Positions 1 to 28,199 of a stretch of DNA of 64,000 nt are shown here, piece after piece (within the stretch, counting starts at the first letter, position 1; each line of letters opens with the position of its first letter). The translations under genes were made by a program, and so were the position numbers. Below the pieces are notes generated by a model. The model was given only the letters and a program-made list of their open reading frames with translations. It searched no databases and was not told the DNA's origin. This DNA comes from Lumbricus terrestris (lineage: Eukaryota; Annelida; Clitellata; Crassiclitellata; Lumbricidae). Location of the stretch: NCBI GenBank assembly GCA_949752735.1, contig OX457043.1, positions 285,001 through 349,000 on the forward strand. Reading direction: 5' to 3'.

Positions 1-2403
1 TTGAGTTGCTCACGCAGTCCTATAAAGAATGAATTCGGTTTTAGAAGGGTTCTAGCACACGAGATTTGATGTCGACCAGGAGCAGATTTGATTTTGGATA
101 ACTACATTAAGAAGATGACATTCGATAACTGATCAACTTGACATCGTAGCCTACTACGTGTCAACGGGCCAACAGGTAGACGGGTTGACGGGTCAACCGG
201 TCAGTGGGTCAACGGGTCAACCGGTCAACGACTCAACGGGTCAACCGGTCAACGACTCAACGGGTCAACCGGTCAACGACTCAACGGGTCAACCGGTCAA
301 CGGTTGCTTATCAGCGGAGACGGAAGAAACGCAAGAAAAGACCTTCTGAATGTTGGCGTCTCGATCAATCTCACGTCACTTGCTGTGACGTCATAGCGAT
401 CATGGATGTGATCGAAATTCGAATCTGACATCTGACGAGACATCCTATATACGCTGGTTCCTTTGCCTTTTGCGGCTGAGGCGTTTTTTATGGCGCTGTT
501 GCAAATAATTAATCAGAGATTTGCATTACTATTACTCACCAACGAGGAACCTACGATTACAGGATCATGTGAAGTAGGTCTATTATTATCTGACCACGTG
601 ACTTTGCTAATAATTACATGCGGCCTACTTACATCAGGACATGCCGGAAGAAGAGCGTGGAATTATCTTGCATCTGCAGAAAAGGATATGAACGCTTCTC
701 ACAGTCAGCTGATGTCAGGACATCCGTTGATCGTAATTGCATACGCTTACTATTATTATAGACTTAGGCCTACACAATGATGGCGGATTTTTATTGTCAT
801 TGGATTGTCTCCGTGTGATTAAGCCTATATATACACTGTAGGTTATACTGGCCTAAATGAGCCTAAAATATGTCTTATTCGCCGTGTCTTTTTTTCCGAC
901 CGTTCAAATGTCATGAGCTAAAATTAGCTCGAGGACGGAAGAGAAGACAATAATAAAATTACGAGTCGATCAAATTATATAGAAGCGCAACAAAAACGAC
1001 AGACCGTGCATGTGCAAATAAGTTAAACGTAGGACATATAGATTTATAGCATTCACACGTCACGTGTGTCCTAGAAGTGACTGTTTTGGTGCAATCTAAT
1101 AAATTACCCATCATTCTGAAACCCGTCATCTCTAACTTCGCCACTGATTGTACTTCGCCAGTGCCAGTCCAAAGCGTGAACGAAGGAGGAGGGTGACGCG
1201 TTAAATGATCTTTGCTATCGTCGTTGGACTGATATAGGCCTAATACCATCCACCGTCTCTTTGACTGTGACCTGTCACCAGTATTTGTCCCAGCACTGGC
1301 GCAAGTTGGCTGACTCTCAGAAAATGTTTAAGTTAAGTTTTGGCCAACTTAGAATATATATTTATGTCTGATTTTGTGCTGGAATTTAGGTGTTAGGCCT
1401 ATCAGTCAATAAGCTTACGTTGTGGAAAAAGCAACTTTGTTCGTATCATTGAAGATGATCAGTGGACCAAAAAACTCTTAACCCCGTCAACTTGCCCCCA
1501 TTTCCCCTAAGTCAATCTAAGAGCTGTAAAAAGTTTTTGTTAGTAATGTTTTTGTATGTGCTGCAATGATCTGAAATTATTAGAGGTCATGTGCATAGTT
1601 TTATTGCATTTAGCTGATCTTAGTTGAATAAAAAAAAAACACTATGTGTAAAAAGCCTGTAGGCTATAGTTGCTAAGGAATAGGCCTAACGGTTTGATTA
1701 TGAATTAAAAAAATTCTTGAACGTGTGACTTGCAAAAGTTTTTGGCATAAAAAATGATTGGAAAAACATGGATGGAAATTATTATGGTAAACATTGTCAC
1801 CGCGAACAGTTATCATTAGTCAATATGTCATGCTAAATACTTAACAACTGCAAGGCTGAAAGTGCGTGGGAACAGCATTTTTCACTGCTTGTGAAGTTCT
1901 CTGCTTGGGAATAGCATTATTACTGCTTATGAAATTCTGTGATTGCTTTCCCACAGCTAACCATGCAAAATGGAATTACGGAACCTGGTAGGCCTAATGC
2001 ATGCGTCCCAACAAAACTCTTCCTCGAACTGGCCTCCCACTGCTCAACCAAATCAATTTGACCATTGATACAGAAGAGTGTAACCATAAGCTTATGTGTT
2101 AAGTCAACCCCATCCATCTGAATCGGTAAATTGATAAAGCACTTCGGTTAAAATGTATCCCATGTTGCTGGATTGCAGTTTACATACGCGCAGCTGCTAA
2201 TAAGCCTACGTGGAGGCATGAGGAGGAATTGGTCTCTTTTCGCTCTTCTATATCCTCGGCCATTGACCAGGATTGTAGGATATTGCCAATGGTCGATCAA
2301 GCTTGAATAATGGTGGGTGTTGCCTCCTCTATACTCAGAGAACATACAGCCTGCAATAATTGACGCTAATAGCAGCCTAACAGGCCACCAAGCATATCCG
2401 CCT
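1..2403. other. Gene-free flank
   Basis: Apart from the 24-bp minisatellite I see only AT-rich unique-looking sequence with scattered TAGGCCTA words. Open frames here are short and show no recognisable protein. Confidence 0.6.
158..305. repeat. 24-bp minisatellite
   Basis: Tandem copies of GGGTCAACCGGTCAACGACT plus CAAC, about five to six units. The open frames across it are repeat artefacts. Confidence 0.9.
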
Positions 2404-2642
2404 AGTGGCGTAGTCAGGAATTTTGGATGGGGGTTCGAATATTTTGCCTGTCCGGATGCCCTACTACAGTAAATAAAAAGGAAATAAAGTAACAAAGGGA
2501 ATAAAGTAAGAAAACAATAATTGTTACCTGTACTACAAGCAGTTGTTTTGTTTTTTTCTTATTTAAGTGGATAAATAACCTTTAAAAACTTTTTCCTAGG
2601 CCAAAGAGGATTTTAACCCCGAAACCCCCTGTCTACGCCAAT
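2404..2642. mobile_element. Probable degenerate MITE with AGTGGCGTAG termini
   Basis: AGTGGCGTAGTCAGG at the left and CTGTCTACGCCAAT at the right are imperfect inverted ends around about 240 bp. Conserved CCCC-rich subterminal stretches support this; no clear target duplication. Confidence 0.45.
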
Positions 2643-3300
2643 CCGCCCAACGGGGGCCCGAACTCGCTACCACTCGCTCTCTACGCCAGCGTTTTATCCA
2701 TTACTCTACCGACCGCCGCCCCCCGCCCCCAGCCAGGCGGACGCATAGTCGGGACACATGGCATCAGATGGTCAGAGAGTGACGGTATAATCAACATTCA
2801 ACGCTGCAGTCTGGATTAAGTTTATTGGTTCATATACGCTGTATCAGCTCTGCTCATGAGCTGAACTATAGCCTAATATAATTCTCGATCTCATCGTGTC
2901 AGGCACAAATTTCGGGCGAGTATGTTTTTCTGGCAAGAAGGCCAGGAAAATAAAACTAACTGCACCTGAAGTTCAATGCTCATTAGCCTATCACACCACA
3001 TTATCTCCAGGTCAAATTTGCCCGAATCGAGTTAGGTAGTCTACTAGGCTATAGCTCACAACCACCATGGCTATAGCCTATGCAGGGTCGTTTTTTTTAC
3101 CATAGGTCCATTCGGTGCACCGAATGTATCTGAGTCCTGAGACGAACTTTAATTACTGCCAATGCTAAAAATTAAAGCCGGATGCAAAATTAATCTCACT
3201 CTCACTTGAAATTGATGACAGATTAGCCAGCGTGACAGAGAGTTTTTAAATTTTTCTAAAGTATATTTATACTGTCACGAGTTGTTCTACCGTACGCATG

Positions 3301-3528
3301 CATGGGCGGAGTTTGGTTTCCGTTTGGAGGGGGGCTAAAAACTTGGTCCAGAAGGCGCGGCGCGAAAAAAATTTTTCGTTCGGCCGGAAAAAAGTTGATG
3401 ACCTTTTTTAGTCATCAGTTGGAAGTTGGCTAAGCCCGAAAAATAGATCATCTACACGGTAAAAACATGACTATGGGGCTTCTTGTGGGGGCTTAGCTCC
3501 TATAGCCCCCTGATAAACTCCGCCCATG
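3301..3528. mobile_element. 228-bp hAT-like MITE, same family as 48776-48929
   Basis: Starts CATGGGCGGAGTTTGG and ends CTGATAAACTCCGCCCATG; the internal phrase GGGGCTTAGCTCCTATAGCCCC matches the other copy's TAGCCCC motifs. A clean target duplication is not visible (ACCGTACG versus ACAGTACG is the nearest). Confidence 0.7.
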
Positions 3529-4101
3529 ACAGTACGGTACTGGTATTGATCTATAATTTATTATACACAACTAGGATTTCAATCAGATTGCTGTTTTTAT
3601 GTTTTTAGAAAGGCATGAACTATTTAGGCTTATCACAACCCCGCCGCCGCGGGTCCCTAAAAGTCGTCGGCCCCTATGGCTTTTAATTTGAGCTCCTCTC
3701 AACTGAAAATGAAGCGGGCAGACTTGACCGTGCGTCATTTAAGCTATAGCGACGAGGCTGTAAACCACGGGATATTCTTACAGTCTACTTTCGGTGATCA
3801 TGCAACTTGCTATCATAATTATAATTATTATCATTATGAATTTATGATATTGTATCCATAGTCTGTTGTATCTATTTACGCCGTCGTGCTCCTAATTATT
3901 AAGCCAGCACAGTGCACACGCTGGACCCCGTCCATGCAGCGTTCGTAATCGTAATCGTAATCTCGAGACTTCTACAGCGCCCACAAAAGCCAAGACGCGG
4001 GAGCCAGCTTATTCACAGGCGCTTATAATCAAAACAAAATCGATAGGCAGCGGGTCAAGTCCGGAGAGTCAGGCAGGCAGATAGATGGACGGATAATTAA
4101 G

Positions 4102-6101
4102 CAGGGACGTAATTTGGGGGGGCAGGGGGGGCATTTGCCCCCCCTGAATTTCACCGATTGTTCTTACATGTGACATATTTTGCAACGCCACACGTTGTTC
4201 AAAATACCAAAATGCCTGTGTCTTCACGGCCTGTGTAATTTCGTATGTGAGGGCAGCTTCGATCTGCACACTAGCACAGCATATAAGGCCCCATATATCG
4301 ACCTTTGTGTATTGTCTGCTAAGAGAATTAACTCTGGCTGATACTCAAAAGCCGTGCAGCTCATTCCCGCTAGAAAAAGGGAAGACCTTGTCCCAGGTCA
4401 GTAGGGTCACCAGATGTGTGTGTCCTGCATGTAAGCCACACAGTTCAAACCGCCACCAGTTACATGAGGCAGCCAGGCAAGATTATCCCCTCCAGCCTTA
4501 CAAGCATTAGGTCCATATGCACCCCATCCCGTCTGACCGAGAGCTGGAGCGGTTTCGCCTTTCCTCAGCCTACCAACACCAGGGACCACTAGGGCAAGTA
4601 GCCCGCAAAGGAAGAATGAGCGGGAAATTCTGAAAGGCAGTAGAAAGACGGATTGCAAGGGGCTGACTGCAGCAGTTGAGGGGGAGGTTAATGAGTATGT
4701 GTGTTACCAATGGCGGGCGGCAGAGGGCTCTGGTGGTCAACTGATGATTGGAGTTTCATGAGAACTGGAGATTGGATAAAAGCGGACCAAAGGACATGAA
4801 AGTTCAGCCCAAAACCGATGATCTACCATAAAGGCTAAAGCACACGGTAGGCCTAATATTATGTGACATCTAATTGAACTGAAATTTACAGAAACTGATT
4901 GGATTTATTGTGCAATGGTTGGACAGATTTACTTCTTATACATGAAGTCTTGGATATTAATAATTTCTTTGAGTATTATCTTTTCCAGGTTGAGATAATC
5001 ACCCATGATACTTTCAAATTACGTTTTCACTGCAGCAGGGCTTAAAGTGTGCCTGGACGGTCATGGACGGCGTCCATGCACTTATTTTAAAATCTGAACG
5101 CCGTCCAGTCACTTATTGGTGAGCACAGACTGGAAAGGTAAGGGGCGTCCTGGCACTTCTTTTGGAGAAGTAAGGGGCGTCCAGGCACTTATTTTTCCAC
5201 ACTTTAGGCACTGGTTTTCAGACAAATCCAAATATCTGATATCAGTGTTTTGGCTTAAACAACCGACGGACCAACAAGCCATTGACCACCACTTGAATAA
5301 TCCCCATAGTTAATAATAATCATTAGTCCAATAATAATTATTGGAGGCCTAGTGCATGCAACATGCAATATTGCTTTGTGAATTGTTATCAATGACAACT
5401 TAAAGCAGGGCTTAATCTGGATTTCTCCTTGGGAGGGGATGTGCCCTTGCCTGCAAGAAATTTGTTTGAATTTCCACAGTGCAATGGTACAATTATACTC
5501 TATTTTATGACAATGCCATATATTACCATAGAAAATAATGTAATTATAATTATATAATATTAACTAATATCATGGTAGATAATAAGAGTCCATGCAATAC
5601 AATTCTATGTAATACAATAATGTAAACAGGAACAAAGGCCATTGTCATTAACCTCATGCACTAGGCCTCCAATAATTAATATTATTTCATTTTGTCAAAT
5701 ATTTCTGTGGGGGAAAGTCATTTCTGTCATTTTAGTATAATTTAGTTGTACAAAAGTGTTTGTGCAAATATTAACATTAAATCATACGCTTTCAATATGA
5801 TGGTATCATATATCATAATGATTAATGGCACTATTATAATCATATAATGGTAAATAATATCATGGTATATAATTAACAAGTGCAAAGCACTTAGTCTATT
5901 TAAAGTAGGCTTGTATTGGCATTTAAAATATATCCATCACTGAATAAAATATAGTAAGAAATAAATAAGAGCAAGAATAAAACATCTCATTTAACTGTAG
6001 TTTTGCAAATGTTGGCCCAATACAGAACTTAAGAAGATTGTGGAATTTTGACCCGCAAATTTTTTTTGCCCCCCCTGAAAAAAACTGAAATGACGTCCCT
6101 G
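4102..6101. mobile_element. 2.0-kb non-autonomous hAT-like element
   Basis: Ends CAGGGACGTAATTTGGGGG and, inverted, CAGGGACGTCATTTCAG are flanked by a perfect 8-bp direct repeat TAATTAAG (4094-4101, 6102-6109). CAGGG termini with 8-bp duplications are typical of hAT transposons. The interior is AT-rich with an internal repeated phrase about CGTCCAGGCACTTATTTT (5040-5195); no transposase frame is seen. Confidence 0.85.
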
Positions 6102-6187
6102 TAATTAAGGTGGGTGATGTTTAGAGTTTAAATGACGAGGGATGCGAAGAGAAGAGGAAGAATACATACAACTCCTCTACGACATAA

Positions 6188-6494
6188 TAATAATCTAATC
6201 TAATCTAATCTAATAAAGCATTTGTAAAGCGCTTCTCACAGCAGAGCTATTCAGAAGCGCTCTCAGCGTGACAGGCCCATGAAAAAAGAAAAGTCTTCAA
6301 GCAGCGAAAAGATGCAGGTGAATTTCCTACAAGAATCCTGCCACGAATTTCAGAAGGAAGGTGATTCCAAATTAAAGGACCAAGTACCAACAATAGCAAA
6401 AGCTCGGTGTTGGGTTAATGATGTTCGTGATCTGGGTACAAATAGATCAAAGCGGTCAGCAGAACGAAGAGGGCGTGAAGATAGGGCAGCCTAA
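6188..6494 (-). pseudogene. LINE 3' fragment (C-terminal end of ORF2)
   Basis: Shares a nearly identical body with 9531-9826 and 45236-45560 (GCGCTTCTCACAGCAGAGC, then AAGTCTTCAAGCAGCGAA). On the minus strand it ends in a (TTAGA)n-like tail at 6188-6215. Truncated and frame-broken. Confidence 0.75.
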
Positions 6495-8052
6495 GCCCCT
6501 ATCTTTCACCCAGGGACAGTTGTCTTTCTCCCCATCTCTTAAGCCACCCCTCGCTCTGAGTAGTTATATCTGTCTCAGTAAGCTTACCTAAGGTTCACTT
6601 CCAAATTAGATACTGAGGCCCTGAGGGTTTACCCGTGCCTGCGGGTTTCAAAGTTTACCCGTGCGTGCGGGTTTCAAAGTACCGCCCAAAATGTCGCTCC
6701 CCGGCGATCGTCTTTCATGCCGCTCGTTCGTCCCCCAACTTCTAGTTCAAGTCTCCGCCTATGCTTACGCACTGGGAGCACCTCTGAGCGGTTCACCCCA
6801 CTGGATACGCTTGATAAATTATCTAATAAGATACGATACAATAATTATAATACAATATACAATTGTGGATTTATTAAGTTGTTCATTTGAAGTTTGAAAT
6901 GATTGTAAGCTTGGTTAAGTGTCAGTATTATACTTTAAGAGGCATAGCATAGGCTACATCATATATACACTGCATATGAGTATAAAATAATCCAGCCTGG
7001 ACCCCTTAAAGTAGTCGGGGGGGGACTCGGGGCCTCAGGGTGTTGGCATCTGCCACTTCTCCATGGGTGTATGCCAAGAACAGAAACCTTGCTGTTGTAA
7101 AGAGACATAGCCTATATGCCTACAAGTGCACGCCAATTATTCCGGATTTTTTCGGGCATAAGTAAAATTTTGCTGCCCCCTCCACTGCTGAAATGTCCCA
7201 TACGCCTATGCTGATAAATTTGTAGGCTCTGAGTCTAGATGAGTAGATTGTGGTGTCATAGTAGGCACGTAGGCCTATTCTTGACCATTTGCTCATGATA
7301 TCAATTTATCAAAGACGCTCATGATAGGCATCTTAAGTAAAAGTAAGTTAGTATGTTCAAAGCATGTCTATCCTACGAGGGAAGTGGATACATGTAGGCC
7401 TATTTAGGACCTACTAAGTTTCAGGGCAATTTTCGATCACTCGAGGACACGGAACTCACAAGTCGATCCAGGTCTACCCAAGTTAATCCGAGACGGTCCG
7501 ACGCCGTAGACTACTTGCAACTTAATCTGGAATTGTAGCGTCGTGTTGCTGAACATTTAGACTGCTTTCAGGCAATTGCCAGAAGCACTGCTTTCATGGC
7601 TAATTGATCTAAATAGGCAATTGCCGTTCTAAGCTTGTGTGAAACCATTACAAAGACATGGCAACGATTCTCTTATTTCTCTGCAGATGAACAAAGACCA
7701 AGCCACATGAAAAATAGACATATTTTATTTGATTCATGACAAATTTCTTCACATAATTCTTGCACTGAACACGAACAGCGTGTTTGCTGTCGTTCAACAG
7801 TTTTTGCTGCCATTAAAGTATACTGTTCAGCTAAACGATTTTGATGACCTCTGAACTAAGACCTGACCTTTGCAAGAGGTGGGAGGAGGGAGAGACTTCG
7901 TCTTGTCCTAGGCGGCGACTGTCATCAGTTGACTTAGCTCCAATGAAACAAACTGACCTCTGAACTAAGACCTGACCTTTCTACCCGGTTAACAATGGGG
8001 AAAACAGTGGGGGACCTGTATCAATTGTAATACATTGCAGTCTGGATCAGCA
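6495..8052. other. Gene-free spacer left of the KAT6 locus
   Basis: Contains a two-copy 29-bp repeat (GTTTACCCGTGCNTGCGGG, 6627-6680), a C-rich piece at 7170-7195 resembling a MITE end, and a direct repeat TGAACTAAGACCTGACCTTT at 7852 and 7959. An AATAAA on the minus strand near 7731 could serve the frame at 8053-8734. Confidence 0.5.
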
Positions 8053-8734
8053 TTAGACACAGTTTGAAAGAGCATAGCTGCGGATGCTGATGTTTGCTGC
8101 TATTGAGGTAGATGACGATGGTGAGTCAAGAGAAGTAAGGCGTCGGTTTGTTCTGCCTCCTCCCGTGCTACTGCTGCTGTCGACCCCTCGGAACATCATC
8201 TTCCCCCTGGCGTCGTTTCCATTAACTACTTCATCAAGCGATGTCGTTATGTCGATTGAGTGGAATTGCAAAGCACTGCGATCGGTGGTGACCTTGAGCG
8301 AAGAATTGAATCCATTGGCAAGATGGCGATTGGTCGTCGACTCTTCCGACAATTCTATCCATGTCTGCTTCTCCTTCTTCTCCTTCCTCTCTTTCCTCTC
8401 CTTCTTCGTCTTCTCCTTCCTCTCCTTCCTCTCTTTCCTCTCCTCCTTCTCCTTCCTCGCTTTCCTCTCCTTCCTCGCCTTCTCCTTCTTCTCCTTCTTC
8501 TCCTTCTTCTTTTTCTTCTTCTTCTTCTTCTTCTTGAGATGACCTGCGTCTGGCAGAGCGTTGTTGTCATTGGTTGCGACACTCTCCGTTGTCTCCGTTG
8601 CCTTCGTTGTCTCCGTTGCCTGTGTTGTCTCGTGACGAATGTGCTTCAAAGTTCCTTTCAACAGGAATTGGTCAACCTGCGTTTGTTTCAAACTTTTTGA
8701 TGTCTTTATTTTAATCCATGATACGTTACCAGCT
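8053..8734 (-). CDS. Candidate terminal exon encoding a Lys/Glu-rich low-complexity protein tail
   Basis: An open frame on the minus strand follows a good acceptor (CATATTTTTTAG at about 8735) and runs to a stop at 8053. It begins with an ordinary-looking segment (GNVSWIKIKTSK), passes through a long (K/E/R)n stretch encoded by a purine-rich simple repeat, and ends in about 100 residues of mixed composition. It needs an upstream exon ending with one extra base; a weak donor inside KAT6 exon 16 (AGAG before GTCATC) would satisfy this but would replace the KAT6 end at 10889. It may be an alternative KAT6 terminus, a separate gene's last exon, or a chance frame. Confidence 0.35.
8380..8535. repeat. 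CTT/TCC pyrimidine-rich tract
   Basis: Imperfect TTCTCC/CTTCTT repeats, purine-rich on the minus strand, where they encode the Lys/Glu run of the candidate exon 8053-8734. Confidence 0.85.
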
Positions 8735-9530
8735 AAAAAATATGAAGAAACATTCTGTCTGATTGATTGACTGCATCTCAGACCACTTCTTCGGTTAAAT
8801 TATAGAAACCGTGCCTTCTTAGAAGGAATGGTTACACAAACTGTGGTCTGCAATCTGCATGCAATTGGTAAGTTCCGAAACCACAATATTGAATGCAGGT
8901 CAAAAGATAAAATTGTACAATGCACAGAACAATGCAAACCTAACAACGAACATAATCAATCAATCAATCAATCACATAAATTGATGTAGCACCCTTCAAG
9001 AGACGCTCCCAACCCAGGCTTCGTCAAAAAGCAAAGTCTAGAGAAGAAGACGATAGAAAGATCCAACAGAGTCACGGGGAAGCAAGTGGAGAGTCGCAGG
9101 GAAACAATTATTCATACATTATGGCAAACAGTGTAAAACAAGATTGAACAGCAGCAGAAGCACAGCAGTCTAAATAAATGTCAGTTACAACATATTATCT
9201 TGTCTAAACTAATGAGCTGAAAAGCACTGGTCTACTGCTATAGGACTGGCAAAACAATTGCTGGTCTGTACCTACTAAGAGTTCTGGATACACTGTTGAA
9301 AAGCATTGCTCATGAATCTAACATAATCAGCTCATGAATCAGAGTGCATGATGCATAACACATTCAGTGGATAGGGATAAGCAATTTCAAGCATCATCAC
9401 AGCCACCACCACCATCCTTATCACTAAGTCCTTATCCCTAAGTTCTTATCCCTAAGTCCTTATCACTAAGTCCTTATCACTAAGTCCTTATCACTAAGTC
9501 CTTAGCACCAAGTCCCTGCAGGGCTTACAC

Positions 9531-9821
9531 CTAAATACCTCTGCGAATCAATGTGCCCCTTTCTGTAATATCTTCACGCCCTCTTCGTTCTGCTGACCGC
9601 CTTGATCTATTTGTACCCAGATCACGAACCTCATTAACCAACATCGGGCTGTTGTTTATTGTGTGTTCACCTTTCGTTTGGAATTCGTGGCAGGATTCTT
9701 GTCGGAAATTAACACGCATCTTTTCGCTGCTTGAAGACATTTCTCTTTTCATTGGCCTGTCACACTTGGAGCGCTTCTGAATAGCTCTGCTGCGAGAAGC
9801 GCCTTACAAATGTTAGATTAG

Positions 9822-9826
<5 letters not shown>
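9531..9826 (+). pseudogene. LINE 3' fragment (C-terminal end of ORF2)
   Basis: Plus-strand frame reads RPLRSADRLDLFVPRSRTSL, matching the 45236-45560 copy, and ends near a TTAGATTAGAT tail at about 9814. It lies downstream of KAT6, next to a giant CAT/CAC microsatellite. Confidence 0.75.
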
Positions 9827-9858
<32 letters not shown>

Positions 9859-10079
9859 CCACCACCACCACCACCACCACCACCACCACCACCACCACCA
9901 CCACCACCACCACCACCACCACCACCACCACCACCACCACCACCACCACCACCACCACCACCACCACCACCACCATCCTCATCGTCATCGTCATCGTCAC
10001 CGTCACCGTCACCGCCACCGCCACCCCCACCGCCACCGCCACCGCCACCGCCACCGCCACCGCCACCGCCACCGCCACC

Positions 10080-10113
<34 letters not shown>

Positions 10114-10130
10114 TCATCACCACCACCATA
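9825..10130. repeat. Large CAT/CAC/CCG trinucleotide tract
   Basis: About 300 bp of CAT, CAC, CGT and CCG triplets in symmetrical blocks (CAT, CAC, CGT/CCG, CAC, CAT). Strong strand asymmetry; the poly-Gly and poly-Val frames are artefacts. Confidence 0.95.
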
Positions 10131-10479
10131 ATAATGAGCAACTCGCACAACAGACAATAGCATCTTCATCAGCTTTAGAAAATCATCATCAACATCACAG
10201 ACAAACCGTTTATAGGATGTGAAGAAATATTTGTCATCTTCAACTGTTTTCGTCGTTTTCTACTGGAAGAGAGAACCCTCTCCTCCTCCTCCTTCTCGTC
10301 CTCCTCCCCATCCTCCTCCTCCTCCTCTGACCAAATCCTTCTCTTCAAAGAACCAACGGCTGTCGCTGATGTTGATGACTGCAGAACATCAACCTACAAC
10401 AACGAAATACAGGGTGGCTCAATAAAAAAATGTCCCACTAGCACAAATGCATTTTCTCCTCAACCAATCAATATAGAAA

Positions 10480-10655
10480 TGACATCAACCTACAACAACG
10501 ATATAGAAATGACATCAACCTACAACAACGATATAGAAATGACATCAACCTACAACAACGATATAGAAATGACATCAACCTACAACAACAATATAGAAAT
10601 GACATCAACCTACAACAACGATATAGAAATGACATCAAATTAGAGCAACGATATA
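10480..10655. repeat. 30-bp minisatellite
   Basis: About six copies of GATATAGAAATGACATCAAC plus CTACAACAAC, lying 230 bp downstream of the KAT6 stop codon. Confidence 0.9.
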
Positions 10656-10888
10656 GAAATGACCACCATAATCATGATCATCAACAGAACTTAAACCAAC
10701 CACTATCTCCAGTTTCTCATCCACTGAACCACAAAATCTAACTAAACGTAAAGTCTAATAACAAAGCAGCCGCACAAGAGAAGCTGTCACCCAGGTCAGC
10801 TCGTCTAACAATAGAAGTTAACCGATAACTGTTGTTAGATGAAACATCAGAATAATAGAATGAAAGCGCATTCAACTGAGCAATGCAG

Positions 10889-26062
<15,174 letters not shown>

Positions 26063-27895
26063 TGGATCGAAGGCAGCAGCAGCAGCAGCAGCCGTCTTCT
26101 CTTTCTTTTCTCAATCAATGGACGCCGCGCTCCTCAGAAGACGTCTGCTGCAAAAATTTAATACTGTAATTAAGCTTTAAGATAAACATCAAACTCATAG
26201 ATCTGTCACACATTGAAACGTTAACTCATATCAATATTATTTAATAAACGGATATTTGCCCTACATGTGAACAACATGCAACAACACTGGCCACTTTTTA
26301 TCAGAAAAGAAAGCACTGGAGAGCTGCACACAACCAGAAGGTCACATACGAAGAGATTTTCATGGCAATACGTGCAGTCCAGCACAACTAAGTATGCTTT
26401 TTACAGTGTCGTTTGAGTCTCTACTCAAATCTTTTAGAAAGAAACTACTCTCCATGTTAGTATGACAAACCTATAGTATCATGAAGGTGGCTAACGTTTC
26501 GGGTAATATGCAGTATCTTTCAGCATGCGGCTGTTTGCTGGAACTAAATGGGCCTGTTGTGCTGTGATTGGTCAATTTAAATGGGGCACAGTATAAGTGA
26601 GAGTGAAATTCATAACCAATCTTGCAACTCTGCCACTGGTTGTTCTCTGCTAGTGCCAGTCCCAAGCCTGGATAAAGGAGGAGGGCGACACTAATCATCT
26701 TTGAGATGGCAGTGTCGTTAAACATGTAACAAGCGTAAACATTCTTTCTTATGCTGGACATCGCTATTAATTGTACAACATGAATATCTTTGAGATCAAT
26801 TAAATCTGCAAAGATAACCTAGGTGTTCTAGAGTACTTACAATGCCAGAAAAATTAACATACTGAAGTAAAATGTGCTTTGTGGCAATACACTTGCAGTT
26901 GGGAGCGCTTCTGAGTAGTAGCATGAAGAGGTGCCATTACAAGTGCTTATAACTTAATGATCCTGTTTCTGGTGTGTACCAGTTAAGTACCTAACTGAAT
27001 GTCCGTTCAAACGATGTCATTTTCATCATCCATATTATGTACCACTGTGCGATGTGCCACTTGGTTTTGCCATCAAACGAATATACATATAACAATTTAT
27101 CAAATTTACCGATCTCTATGGTACATCAGGTCAAACACACATAGTTATATAAATACAAAGTAATAAATTGTCTAAACAGGAATAACTCATGAATGCCTGT
27201 GGTAAAACGAACTATGTCGATAGGCTTCCTCCGTTGACCCTGAAATCAGTTGAACACTTTCGGCCTTTAGTTACACCATTCGAAATTTTTAGATGATGCA
27301 GACGCTGCTTAAGTCGGGTCAAATATAACGCATGAAAATTAAATTAAATTTTTACACGATTACTAAGAAAGTCTATATGCAGTTAAAAATCGTTTTTAAG
27401 TGGTCTATCAAGAACTTTATTTTAAAATTCTCACTCTATTATAATAAACAGCCGCCATTACTCTTCCGGTAGATAAATTTGGACCATAGGATGAATTATG
27501 GTTTATTTAGCACATTTACAAGTGGTCATTTTAAAGAATTTACACATATCTAAATATTATAGGGAGGTTAATTACATCAGAAATATGAAGGTTAGGCCTA
27601 CATTAACGGAATAAATATCGCGATTTTTCAACCCATGACATCGTAAAACCTTCCATTGGTTCTGTTTTAAAGGCTCGTATTGTCACTATTGTGGCGCTAG
27701 TTTATGATTAAAAAATAGCCGTCTTCTTAGTCTGACTTTACTTGAACCTATGGTAATAAAAGTACTCGAATTCGAATGGGGGCCGGACGATCTATACACG
27801 GATGCGTGGTACTCATTGAAATGAACAACGCGTAGGTAAAGGACCTAAAGATTACAACTGTTTAATACAATAATTATAGTGAAATGAGCAACGTC
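26063..27895. other. Intergenic region upstream of KAT6
   Basis: 26070-26090 is a short CAG run in the KAT6 5' leader. Further right is AT-rich sequence with a short SINE-like remnant (GGGAGCGCTTCTGAGTAG near 26900). No gene supported; the KAT6 promoter should lie here but no core motif is convincing. Confidence 0.5.
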
Positions 27896-28170
27896 CAGTG
27901 GCGGCGCCAGGCTTTTCAGTTTTGGGGAGCTAAATCATCGCGGAGAAAAAAATTCATTTTCATCTGCAAATTCCTGACGACTTGTTTTTAGTCATTTGGT
28001 CGAAATGTCAAAATCATCTCATGCATAGGCCTATAGGCCTATATGTTTCAGTTTTAGGTTCGGGCTAATCATGGAAATATTTCATTTTTACATGTTAAAA
28101 AAACGGATGGCCTTATTTTTGGGGGCTAAGCCCCAGGGCCTTGCCTCCTCAAGCTCCTCTGCCGCCACTG
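27896..28170. mobile_element. MITE with CAGTGGCGG termini
   Basis: Begins CAGTGGCGGCGCCAGG and ends CTCTGCCGCCACTG, imperfect inverted repeats; the interior has GGGGGCTAAGCCCC like the other MITEs. Flanking GCAACGTC/GCAGTGTC could be a decayed 8-bp duplication. Confidence 0.65.
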
Positions 28171-28199
28171 GCAGTGTCGGGTCAATACCCAGCCGCTAT

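Noticed and set aside
2640..2720. tRNA-like GAGTTCGGGCC motif on the minus strand
   Set aside because: No clear A-box spacing or stem pairing; too weak to call even as a SINE.
8355..8582. Poly-Arg and poly-Leu frames
   Set aside because: Shadows of the purine/pyrimidine tract in other frames.
9813..10169. Long poly-Gly and poly-Val open frames
   Set aside because: Pure translations of a CAC/CAT triplet tract with no flanking coding signal.
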